Positions 33,000 through 41,900 of a DNA stretch of 64,000 nt are shown piece after piece. The stretch is taken from contig CAUYUJ010009557.1 of assembly GCA_963575745.1 (NCBI GenBank), forward strand, positions 77,501 through 141,500, given 5' to 3'. Position numbers and translations under genes: made by a program. Each line of letters begins with the position of its first letter. The stretch's first letter is position 1. This DNA is from Prorocentrum cordatum (Eukaryota; Sar; Dinophyceae; Prorocentrales; Prorocentraceae). The notes below the pieces were generated by a model. It saw only the letters and a list, made by a program, of their open reading frames with translations. It was not told the origin of the DNA and made no database searches.

Positions 33000-33430
33000 T
33001 CGACACCATAAGGGGTGCGCAAGGGGTGGTTCCTGAGGGCGGCGTCTATGCGGGCCATGGCGCAGAGCATAGCAGGCGTGGTACTTTCTCGACACCATCG
33101 GGGGTGCGCAGGGGGTGGTCCCCGAGCGCGGCGTCTATGCGGGCCATGGCGCAGGGCAGAGCAGACGCGGCACTTCTCGACACCATGGACCATAGGGGGT
33201 GCGCAAGGGGTGGTCACCGAGCGCGGCGTTTATGCGGGCCATGGCGCAGGGCATAGCAGGCGTGGGGCTTTGTCGACACCATGGGGGGTGCGCAGGGGGT
33301 GGTCCCCGAGCGCGGCGTCTATGCGGGCCATGGCGCAGGGCAAAGCAAGAGTGGCACTTTCCCGACACCATAGGGAGTGCGCAGGGGGTGGTCCCCGAGC
33401 GCGGCGTCTATGCGGGCCGTGACGGTGGTG
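33000..33430 (+). repeat. ~88-97-bp minisatellite (unit 1)
   Basis: About five units. Each has CGACACCATnGGGGGTGCGC, then GGGGTGGTCCCCGAGCGCGG, then CGTCTATGCGGGCCATGGCG and a CAGGGCAnAGCA tail. Diverged half-units continue to about 33650. Frames are periodic artefacts. Confidence 0.9.
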
Positions 33431-33984
33431 CTCAAGGCACATCGGTACGCAAGTTTGCTATCCGTGCCGGTCGTGCTCAGGGCACAGGGGAACGCTGGCG
33501 GAGCAGGCGCGGGGTTCTGTCATAACATTAGGGGGTCCGCAGGTGGTGGTCTCTGAGCGCGGCCGCTATCCGAGCCGGTCGTCCAGGGCGCAAGAGGCGT
33601 GGAATTTTCTCGATACCCTAGGGGGGGGGGTGCGCAGGGAATGGCCACCAACATCATTATCACATGCTTCACTTCAGCTATCATCACTCCAGCCATAATA
33701 TAAGTAGCGTTTTTTCCTGGAACGCACAGAATCATACCAATACTATGTGTCCTCCTTGGAGGCGCGCGCCCGGCCCGAACACATAATATACCCATCTTAT
33801 AGTATCGGAGATTAGGGGGTGAGATCGCAGTGGAACGGAAAACTCCAAACGGGAAATCGTTTCGTTTCGTTCGTGTCGTGCGTAAGGGCGAGGCAAAGCT
33901 GCGTGGGCGCGCGAGAGGAATGAACCCGCCGTTGCTAGGGCGAAAACAAAACAAATTATTCTCCCCTGTCCGTCCGTCCAGCGG

Positions 33985-34290
33985 TGGCTCGCGCTGTCCC
34001 GCTGTGTCCCGCGGTGTCCCGTGGTGTCCCGTTGAGTGAGATCGATAATGAGATCGATAGAGAGATCGATGTGGTGGCCCGTGGTGTCCCAAAAAGTTAG
34101 ATCGATAATAAGATCGATCGGTGCCCCGTGGAGCCCCGTGGTGTCCCGCTGAGTGAGATCGATAGTGAGATCGATACTGAAATCGATGTGGTGCCCCGAG
34201 GTGTCCCGCGGTGTCCCAAAAAGTGAAATCGATAGTGAGATCGACAAGTGTCCCATTGTGTCCCGTTGAGTGAGATCGATAATGAGATCC
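33985..34290 (+). repeat. GTGTCCCGTTGAGTGAGATCGATA minisatellite (unit 1)
   Basis: Alternating GTGTCCCG words and GAGATCGATA words with a rough 60-65-bp higher-order period. A 268-codon minus frame reading repeated Ile-Ser-Ile/Asp-Leu is an artefact of this array. Confidence 0.85.
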
Positions 34291-34478
34291 ATTGAGTCAA
34301 ATGTTGGTCCCCCCCCCTCTCCCCCCCACAACCTCCTTATCACCCGAAGGGTGGTCGTATACGTATCGTTCCCCGAGCGGTGTGGCCAGAAAGCGCCCGC
34401 CACGACGCAGATGATACAAGATTTCCCGGTGCACGCGTCGCTCCAAGGGGGGCGACGCACACACAGTACTAGTCTTAA

Positions 34479-34600
34479 GTCGGGCCTGTCCCCTACAGGC
34501 CGCCTTTCGAAGAACAATGAAAAGTAGTCAAAAAACATTCAAACATGATCAACAAATACTCAAAAATAAATAGGTCCCCCGACTACTTGTTTCGCTATTT
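34479..34600. mobile_element. Small TIR element, family D, copy 3 (unit 1)
   Basis: The left end is GTCGGGCCTGTCCCCTACAG. The AT-rich body has AAAAGTAGTCAAAAAACATT and CAAACATGATCAACAAATAC, and the right side has GTCCCCCGACTACTTG. The right end is less regular than in copies 1 and 2, so it is probably truncated or rearranged. Confidence 0.55.
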
Positions 34601-34740
34601 TTGAATCCGGATTCCCTTGCCACAAAATGCCCCAAGCTTTCCGCTCCGTCTTGGAGGCCCTTGGGCCGCCTGGACCTCGTGAGGGGTGCTCTGGAGGCTG
34701 AGACAGCCCCCCTGGCAATCCTGGGGGCACCTTGGGCCCC

Positions 34741-34890
34741 GTGAGGGCTCCTCCTCCTCCTCCTCCTCGTCCTCCTCCTCCTCCTCCTCCTCCTCCTCCA
34801 CCTCCTCCTCCCCCTCCCCCTCCCCCTCCTCCTCCTCCTCCTCCTCCTCCTCGTCCTCCTCCTTTTCCTCCTCCTCCTCCTCCACTCAAG
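34741..34890 (+). repeat. (CTC)n microsatellite (unit 1)
   Basis: Interrupted CTC array about 140 bp upstream of the R2 start codon. Low-complexity frames only. Confidence 0.95.
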
Positions 34891-35030
34891 CAACTTGGGC
34901 TCGAGCGCCATTTTGGCATCCGACGCCCAACCTCGCGCCTCCACGTGGTGCTTGGGGGGCTGCGCACTTTCTGTCCACCCTTTCGGACGGCCAGTTGCGT
35001 AGGCGACATTGAGGCTTCGCCCGTGGGCCC

Positions 35031-36129
35031 ATGGCCAAGACATGGAGTACATGTGCGAAATGTCACACTCACGCGTATAACGAGAAGATAATCGCCAACT
35101 CGGGGAAGTGCGGCAAGTGTGACCGTCCAGTTAAGTTGTTCAAGCCCAAGGAGGGAACAGCTTCACAGTCTGCTCAGCAAGGGCTGCAGAACACCAAGGG
35201 GTCGGTCGGGTCCCAGGCGGCATCGGCCACGTCCACCATCCAGGCCATGCCCGCCGCGATGGCGAGGGTGACCGACCCAGCTAGCAGACGAGTGTTTGCG
35301 GAGCGGATCGAGGCTACGGAGCGCGGGATGCAGGCGGCGGGTCATGCCCCAGCGGTCTCGCCGAGCGAAGCAGTTCGACGTGCTGAGGGCGCATGGAAGG
35401 ACACCAAGCAGAAGCACGTGCAGGCGAGCACGGCCGTCTCTCGCTGCGCGGAGAACCTCGCAGCAGCAGAGAGGAAAGAAGGAGGAGGCGGCGCGCGCGC
35501 TGGCGCTGGCGGAGATCAGCAAGCGCACGGCGGCGGTGGCCCTAGCCCGCGAGGCGGGCGTGGGCGTGAGCACCGCAGGCGGCGCTGCCGGCGGCGGCGG
35601 CCCACACGGTGGGGGGGGCGCAGACGCAGAGCAGCAGCCGATGATGAATGTTACATGGGACGAGGAGTTCTTCAAGCAGCTCGACGCACTCGAGTGCACG
35701 GACGATGAGCGGGATGAACTCAAAAAGGTCGAGGCCGAGCTGAAGGCCGTCAAGGAGAGCGTCATCAGCAAAGCCGACGAGGTGCTGAGGTGGAGGACCC
35801 AGGTGCTCGACCTCAGGGCGAAGGCGAAGGAGCGCCTGGACAAGAAGCGGAAGATCGACGGCGGCGACAACGGCGGCGCTGCGGTCTCAGGGGCCGGCGG
35901 CGGCAGCGGCTGCGGCGGCCTCGGGCAGGCGGCGGCGGCGGCGCCCACAGGCCCCCAGGCCGCGGCGGCAGCCGCGTCGCCCACGGCGGCGGCCACAGGG
36001 TCGCCCTCGGAGGGCGAGATCAAGCAGGAGATGGAGCGCATCAGGGCGGCCTCAGCGGCGGCCAAGGAGGCAGCCGAGGCGGTCGCGGGGGCGACCCCTG
36101 GGGCGGCGGCGCCTGCCGCGCCAGCGTGA
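35031..36129 (+). CDS. R2 copy 1 ORF1-like region: CCCC zinc motif plus coiled coil, frameshifted
   Basis: Probably binds the element RNA, as ORF1-type or N-terminal regions of LINEs do (inference). The start ATG at 35031 gives MAKTW, followed by a four-cysteine motif, C8-X2-C11-X15-C27-X2-C30. Then comes a Gln/Ala-rich stretch and a helical segment up to NLAAAER. Near 35470, in AGAGGAAAGAAGGAGG, the frame shifts by one. The continuation KKEEAARALALAEISKRT leads to a Gly-rich linker, then MNVTWDEEFFKQLDALEC and a charged heptad-like coiled coil (DDERDELKKVEAELKAVKES). The tail is Ala/Gly-rich, ending ...APAAPA and TGA at 36127-36129. The same frameshift is in copy 2. Confidence 0.65.
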
Positions 36130-36246
36130 GGCGGCGCGGCGGCAGCAGGCCCAGCGGCGTCTGCTGCCACCCAGCCGCTCGAGCCGTCCAAGAGAAGCTG
36201 CCGTCGGAGAGCGACGGCGACACTTCCGTGTGCATGTTTTTTTTTC

Positions 36247-37140
36247 AGCAACGTCACCACGCTGAGCAACAAGACGTGGGGCTATCTAAGCTCGGAGTCG
36301 ACGTCGGCCAAGTATGAGTACATCGGCGTGGTGGAGTCTCACATCGGCGCCCACGCGAGGGCCAAGTGGTCCCGTCGAGCCAGGGCGTTGAAGCTCAAGT
36401 ATTTCGACAACCCTGCGAGATCGACTGGTCGGGGTACCTCCAAGGCAGCGGAGGGGCGCGCCTACGAGGGCGGGGAGATCATGTTGACGCGGGGACATAT
36501 TTCAACCCATCGTGTTTTTGGCAAGCCGCGTGAGAGCGCCAACAACTATTGTGCAGATGGCTCAGATGCTCTCGACGGTTGCCTGCCCACATGAGTCCAT
36601 CTGAATGGTTTCTCACTGCTTGTGGTACTGTTTTTTTGCACGCCCGTCAGTAGAATTCTCAGGCATCAATTCAGCCAGATTGGCCAAACTAGGTGCGTTT
36701 CTCTCGTCAGTGAAGCTGCCGTGGCTTGTCACAGGTGACTTCAGCATGGATGTTGCGAAATTTCAGAGATCTGCATTTTGTCGTCGCGTCGGAGGCGTGA
36801 TACGTCGGGCTGATGCGGAATGCACGTGCATCGGGAGTGCAGGTAGCTCACGCATCGATTTCGTCATGGCTTCAGAGTGCTGTCTTCCATACATTCGCAG
36901 TCTCACTCCAGTTGTTGACACTCCATGGGTTCCACGCATCGGACTTGAATTACGTTTGAGAGGATCAGGTGAACAATTGCTATGCAGATCGTTGCTCGTC
37001 GCTCCCAGATTGCCGCAAGTTCCAAGGCCGTCTGTTGCACCCACGGCTGGGTCGAAGTCTAGCGCTAAGAAGATTGAGCAGGCAGAGCGTGCGCAGAAAA
37101 AGAAAGAGCGTCTGACCAATGAGTGCGATTTGCTGCATGG
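36247..37140 (+). CDS. R2 copy 1 endonuclease (APE/EEP type), frameshifted
   Basis: Would nick target DNA to prime reverse transcription. After a T9-CAG boundary, the sequence reads SNVT, then TWGYLSSES, the likely catalytic glutamate in VVESHIGA, NPARSTGRG and GGEIML. A frameshift near 36590 is followed by FSGINSARLAKLGAFLSS, PWLVTGDFSMDV (family GDFN, with Asn replaced by Ser), CIGSAGSSRIDFVMAS (catalytic Asp) and VDTPWVPRIGLEL. The last block corresponds to the family's catalytic-His position, but Arg is present. Two key substitutions plus frameshifts argue for a dead enzyme. The seven-T run at 36630-36636 has eight Ts in copy 2, which shifts frame between the copies. Confidence 0.65.
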
Positions 37141-38315
37141 CGATATTTTTGCTAGCAAGCCCAATCCCGAGCCTTCCGAACCTGGAGGTCTCGACCCTTC
37201 CGCTGGAAGTTCCGCTGTTTTTCGTCGCAGGTCGATCCTCTGGGGGAAGAAGGCTTCGAGGAGCTTTGCGGTTGAGGAAGAGGGCCCCTGGGCCGACGAG
37301 TCCTCGTTTAAACCAGCCTCTAGAGTTTCAGAGTCTCTCAGTAGCCCCCCTTCTGGCGCGACCAGAGCGTCTTGGATTCCCTCGGCGACGCCAGGAGGGG
37401 GCGCAGAAATTCGGAGTGATGAGAATGGTTCGCCCCCCCCCAGCCGAGCGTCCACGGAACGACGGTCCCCTGGAGGGGGTCAACGATCATCTCACCCCTG
37501 CTGGTGCTGCTGCTACTCCTGCCCCTCTCCCGTCTTTCGCTATTCCCTCCTCCTCCTCGTGGGTAGACGCTTTGGCTCAAGTCCCCTGGACTGCACGCTC
37601 TATTCACGAAGTTTGGCCACCTATTAGTCCATCGCTTGCCTTTCAGTCTGGCGCGCGGCATGTGATTCCCATCAGTGGGGCTTTCTCGCGGTGGATTGCG
37701 GCTACAGGGTTGACCATCGCAGCTCATCATGATGTCGCAGCGCCAGATCGGTCACGGGCAGTCGGCTGCGAGTTACGAGTGCTTTCTGTCAAACAAGCCG
37801 AGCACGTTCGGCAAGAGCCGCTTCGTGACGGTATTTTTACGTGGTGGTCCAGGATTCACAATATTGTTCAGCGTGTACCCCGGCATCGCAGGCGCAGCAA
37901 TGACACTGTGCAGCTGGGTGATCTATCATCTGCTGCCGTTCGGCTCGCCGATCAGCCCGTCGACGGAGCAGGCACTGCACATCCTGCGCACTTCGGCTCG
38001 TGGCAGGGTCTGTTGCAGGACCTCAGGCGCGCCCTCGAGCTCAACATCGACGAGCTGGGCGCGCTGGAGGAAAAAACTTTCAGAGCTTCGAGGCGCGCGC
38101 AGAATCGGGCTGCGGCATTGTCCTTGAAAGACTTCCAGCACTGGTTCAGCAGTCTTGACTCACAGGGGCAAGTCTTTAGATCGCTGAAGGACCCAGACCC
38201 AGAACGAAATGAACTCCACGACCTCGACGGTTCGGTTCGAGTGCATCCCAAGGACATTGTTGACCGTAAGGTCGTTCGCTATCATGAGTCATGGCATTCG
38301 GAGGTCACATCGTGA
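37141..38315 (+). CDS. R2 copy 1 linker between endonuclease and RT, frameshifted
   Basis: Connecting region rich in Arg, Ser and Pro, then a more protein-like part: VDALAQVPWTARSIHEVWPP, GAFSRWIAATG, WQGLLQDLRRALELNIDELG and KDIVDRKVVRYHESWHS, ending at TGA 38313-38315. Such linkers with a Trp-rich helical end precede RT in dinoflagellate LINE-like proteins. At least one frame change lies in the C-run near 37434-37443. Confidence 0.5.
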
Positions 38316-38333
38316 GATGGGGTTCTAGCCACG

Positions 38334-39224
38334 ATGACGACTATCAGGAGCAGGGCCGAGGTGGAGCAGCTCGTGCCCTTGGAGGTTCCTGATGTTCGGG
38401 CAGCGCTCTCTCGCATGAAGGCGCGAGCGGGCCTGGGCATCGACAGGCTCTCTCCGACCGACATGGAGAGATTGCCTGACGAGGGCATCCAGTGCCTCTG
38501 CGACCTCTTCCGCATGATCGAGGAGGGCCTCTCCTGGCCTTGGCAGGTCATGTGCGTGGTCGGCAAGCTGCTCGGCAAGAAGTCGGGCGGCGACCGCGTG
38601 ATCGGCCTGATCGCCATGATGTGCCGAGTCTTGTCCATGGCCAGGGAGGCGCAGATGAAGGGGTGGTCAGCCATCCAGGCTGAGACAGACCACTGGGACG
38701 CAGCCATCGCGGGCAACAGCGCCTTGCGGGAGGCGTTCGTTCGAGCGCTGCAGGACGAGGCTCACTCTCGCTTGGACATCCCGCATGGCCAGACAGTGGT
38801 AGATATTGCTTCTTTCTGCGATTCCATAGAATGGGAGCCTTGGGCGCTGCGCGCCATGCACAAAGGATTTCCAGCAGTCATTTTGCACCTGGAGATCCAG
38901 ATTTGCCTAGCGCCTCGGATGTTGGAGCAGATCGACTCCTTCAATGAACCTTTCCAGGTGACGCGTTCGGTGGTGCAAGGGCTGAGGAACGGCACTCGGT
39001 TTGCCAAGTGCCTCACAGCCTACGTGTGCCAGCGCCTATGCCAGGCGCATGTATCTTTGAGTGAGCGCATCTGGACCGACGATTTATCCCAACGAGTGAT
39101 GGGCTCGAGGCAGCATGCGAGGACGACGCTCATCACGGGCGCGCTGTCGACGACCAGGCTTTTTTTCCAAGCTGCAGTTGTCCATCGCAGACAAGAGCGT
39201 TGTGTTATGTTCTCACCGCAGTGA
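38334..39224 (+). CDS. R2 copy 1 reverse transcriptase fingers and palm
   Basis: 296-codon open frame. Blocks in order: RAALSRMKARAGLGIDRLSP (fingers), GLSWPWQVM, KSGGDRVIGLIAMMCRV, YWDAA-type block DHWDAAIAGNSALREAF, motif A VVDIASFCDSI with the metal-binding Asp, GFPAVILHLEIQICLAPRML, SVVQGLRNGTRFAK (template grip), and motif C IWTDDLSQRV in the position of YVDD. The double aspartate is intact. After LFFQAA the frame shifts near 39160, as in copy 2. Unlike copy 2, this copy keeps the HKGFPAVIL segment in frame. Confidence 0.75.
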   Translation: MTTIRSRAEVEQLVPLEVPDVRAALSRMKARAGLGIDRLSPTDMERLPDEGIQCLCDLFRMIEEGLSWPWQVMCVVGKLLGKKSGGDRVIGLIAMMCRVLSMAREAQMKGWSAIQAETDHWDAAIAGNSALREAFVRALQDEAHSRLDIPHGQTVVDIASFCDSIEWEPWALRAMHKGFPAVILHLEIQICLAPRMLEQIDSFNEPFQVTRSVVQGLRNGTRFAKCLTAYVCQRLCQAHVSLSERIWTDDLSQRVMGSRQHARTTLITGALSTTRLFFQAAVVHRRQERCVMFSPQ

Positions 39225-40180
39225 CGCTCAGGTGGTCGAGCGCGTCCCCAGGAAGAAGGGCGTCACGCTCCGCGCCGCGCTGATGACGGCCTACCCCGGG
39301 GTGGACTTTTCCTGCGGCAAGCGGCAGGGGCGAGCGACGGTCAGGCAGAGGGCGTTCAAGTCCAGCAAGGCGCACGGGCGGCTGCGGAGGTTCGCCCAGG
39401 CTGCCAGGCGCTGGGCGGTGTCAGCCAAGCTCCAGCGCGCGGGGCCGCAGGCGGCATCCGTCGACGGGCGTCGCGTGCACGGACAGTTCGGTTCGGTGCT
39501 GCAGACCCAGCGCCGCAGGCTCGGCGCCGCCGCGGGATCGGCCAAGAGGGGTCGGTGCCTCACGACGCTGATGGCGCTTCGACTTCCAGGGGGTGACCCT
39601 GGAGTGCAGCTCCCGCGGCAGTGTCTACCCCAATGGCTGAGTGTGTGGTTGACTGGCCCTCAGATTCGATCAGCGATTGTTCGGGCTTGGAACCGAGCCG
39701 TCGCCCACCTTTCCAGTCTCCCAGATGGCCAACGAATGCGTCACATTCGAGGGCCCATGGCGACAATGATTATGCATCGGCTGGAAGCTGTGTGGAAGCC
39801 GACCTCACCGACAGAATGGGGTGCCTCATGGCGGTTCTTCGATGTCACACTCTTGGCAGTTTCACGGGAGTGACTTTGAGGCGCTGGATCAAGCAGGTCC
39901 TCTTCTTGATGAGTTTCAGCGAACACGAGAGCTTCAGCAGTGGCGAATAGCAGCTACGCAGTTCTGCGGCGAGGGCGTCGCCGACGGCGTAGACCTGGCC
40001 TCGCTGCAGGCCATGATCCACGACCTGCAGGACGCCAGGAAGGGCAAGCAGCTTTCGGAGCTGCTCGTCTCGATCGCGACGGGCGGTTGCTGGACACGTA
40101 AACGGAGCTTTCAGGCTAACTTGTGCAGCTCATCGGACTGCCTTCGTTGCGGGAAAAGGGCCAGAGACTCCTTTGCATAG
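39115..40180 (+). CDS. R2 copy 1 RT thumb/connection and zinc knuckle, frameshifted
   Basis: The continuation reads KLQLSIADKSVVLCS, then AYPGVDFSCGKRQGRATVRQ, RLRRFAQAARRWAVSAKLQR and GRRVHGQFGSVLQTQRRRLG (19-20-residue blocks typical of the RT thumb in this lineage). After further frame changes near 39640-39830 comes a segment ending in LCSSSDCLRCGKRARDSFA, the first Cys pair of a zinc knuckle whose second half (HRCWTCEAN) is in the next frame at 40173. Relative to copy 2 it lacks 4 bp near 39650 and carries 11 extra bases near 39785. Confidence 0.55.
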
Positions 40181-40805
40181 ATGTTGGACGTGTGAGGCTA
40201 ACGCCAGTTCCGTGTCCAAAGCGTATGCTGATTCCAATGACCTTCTCACCCAGGCTACTTCTGAGTCGGACGCGTTTCCGTGCTTTTGGATGCGGGGCCT
40301 CACCCCCTCGTCTTGGACTTTTGTTCCTCCTCCTCCTTCCGAAGAGACCATTCTCGGGGGCAACTGGCTCGGAGGCTCTTTGGAGGAGGGCTGTCTAGGC
40401 GCGGGCTCGTCACTGGAGCCTTTGGTCCTTTTTGGGGACGCCTCGGGGGGCAAAAATACCCACGACGCTAGGCTACGTAAGGTACGGCTGGCCGTTGCTA
40501 GTGTCGCTTGCTACGTTCCACCTGCTTTGGGGCCTTTTTATCATGGGGCCGCTCCCTGGGGCCTCCCCGAGTGTTCCGAGAGGCGAGCTCCTAGCTTTCC
40601 TTTGGGCCCTCCGCTATTCGGTCGGAGTGCTAGTGTATGTAACTGATTGTGCTGAGGTGGCGAGGGGGTGGTACTCCGAGCTTTTCCGCAGACCCGAGGG
40701 GCCACAGGCCGATCTCTGGAGAGGTTGGCAAGGTCCTTCAGCGGCAAGCTCGGCATCCGACTAGTATAATAATCATGCAAGTCTCCTCGCATCCCAGTCC
40801 GCGGG
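40173..40805 (+). CDS. R2 copy 1 RNase H, truncated at the duplication junction
   Basis: Would remove RNA from the RNA-DNA hybrid. First catalytic Asp in LVLFGDASGG, Glu in VPRGELLAFLWAL, second Asp in VYVTDCAEV (in the next frame). The frame then runs through MQVSSHPSPR straight into the GGGGTCACTACCGG repeat of unit 2, so the fourth catalytic Asp (present in copy 2 at about 52668) is missing. Cannot be functional. Confidence 0.7.
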
Positions 40806-40954
40806 GGGGGGGGTCACTACCGGTTGGAACCCCCCCCCCCCCCCTCCCCCCCCCCTCGAAAACCGGAGGGGGGTCACTACCGGTTCGACCCCCCCCCACG
40901 CACCGCCAGCAAACGACTCCCGGTCCCTACCACCGCTCGCATCACATCCCCCAC

Positions 40955-41530
40955 TGTTGTTCCCAGCACCACTGTCCTCACCACCACTGTCCCCACTGGT
41001 TCCACCACCGTCCCTATTGTCCCCACCAATGCCCCCACCACTGTCGCACTGTCCCCACTGTTCCCACAACTGTTCCCACCACGGTTCCACTCTCCCCACT
41101 GTCTCCACGGACCCAACCACTGCCTATCCCCATTGTCCCCACTGTCCCACTGACTCCTCCGCTGTCCCACTGAGCTGTCCCACTGTTTCCACCACTGTCC
41201 CCACTGTCCCCACCACTGTCCCCACTGTACCTCTGTCCCATTGTCCCACCGCCGTCCTCGCCACCGCCTTTACCAGTGTCTCCACCACCATTGTACCCTC
41301 CACTGTCCCAGTGTTTCCACCTCATTCCCACTGTCCCCACACCACTGTCCCCACCACCACCGTTCCCACCACTGTCCACTGTCCCCCCTGTTCCCACCAT
41401 TGTCCCCACCACTGTCCCCACCACTACCGTCCCCACCACTGTCCCACTGTCCCCCCACTGTCCCCACCACTGTCCCGCTGTCCCCTCACCACTGTCCCCA
41501 CCAACACCGTCCCCACCACTGTCCGCACCC
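40955..41530 (+). repeat. CCACTGTCCCCA minisatellite (unit 2)
   Basis: Second copy of the array at 29190-29765. Downstream, three inverted GGTTCGACCGGTAGTGACCC or GGTTCGAACCGGTAGTGACC motifs follow (about 41558-41690), where unit 1 has fewer, so the flank has expanded or contracted since duplication. Confidence 0.9.
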
Positions 41531-41724
41531 CCACTCGGTTTTCGAGGGGGGGGGGGGGGTTCGAACCGGTAGTGACCCCCCCCCCTTTTCATGATGAGCT
41601 GGGGGGGGGGGGGGAGGGGTTCGACCGGTAGTGACCCCCCCCGGTTTTCCGGAGGGGGGGGGGGGGGGAGGGGTTCGAACCGGTAGTGACCCCCCCCGGT
41701 TTTCCGCCAGCAGCGGTAGAACAC

Positions 41725-41900
41725 GCTCTTTCATATATATGTATATATATATATATGTATATGCAGGTGGGTAGGTAAGCATGTATGCCTGCATAGTTAC
41801 AGTGTGTATATATATATACAAATAAACAAACATAACTAAATGACGATATACATACTACATATATGTATATATATATACATGTATATACACATATATAGAG
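41725..41900 (+). repeat. (TA)n/ATGT microsatellites (unit 2)
   Basis: Copy of 29905-30095, shorter in the first TA array. Confidence 0.9.

Larger units (their letters stand above)
29044..40805 (+). repeat. 11.8-kb tandem duplication, unit 1
   Basis: From the G-run before TCACTACCGGTTGAAC (29043-29048) to CAGTCCGCGGG (40795-40805), the sequence is repeated head to tail as unit 2 with an offset of about 11.77 to 11.82 kb. Nearly every base I compared is the same. Differences are scattered substitutions, homopolymer or microsatellite length changes, and indels up to about 11 bp. The junction lies in a G-run shared by both sides. Confidence 0.95.
35031..40805 (+). mobile_element. Non-LTR retroelement R2, copy 1, 3'-truncated by the duplication breakpoint
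   Basis: LINE-like element. Order: zinc-binding/coiled-coil ORF1-like part (35031-36129), APE-type endonuclease (about 36250-37140), linker (to 38315), RT (38334-39950), zinc knuckle (40090-40200) and RNase H (from 40430). It ends inside RNase H at the tandem-duplication junction, losing the last catalytic aspartate and the C-terminal zinc motif. Several frameshifts are shared with copy 2. It is probably inactive. Confidence 0.85.

Noticed and set aside
33732-34538. 268-codon minus frame with repeated Ile-Ser-Ile-Asp-Leu
   Set aside because: It is a translation of the GAGATCGATA minisatellite, and its near copy in unit 2 reflects only the recent duplication.
37569-37582. TTTGGCTCAAG resembling the 3' part of the spliced leader
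   Set aside because: It lies inside the R2 linker coding frame (DALAQVPW) and lacks the rest of the leader.
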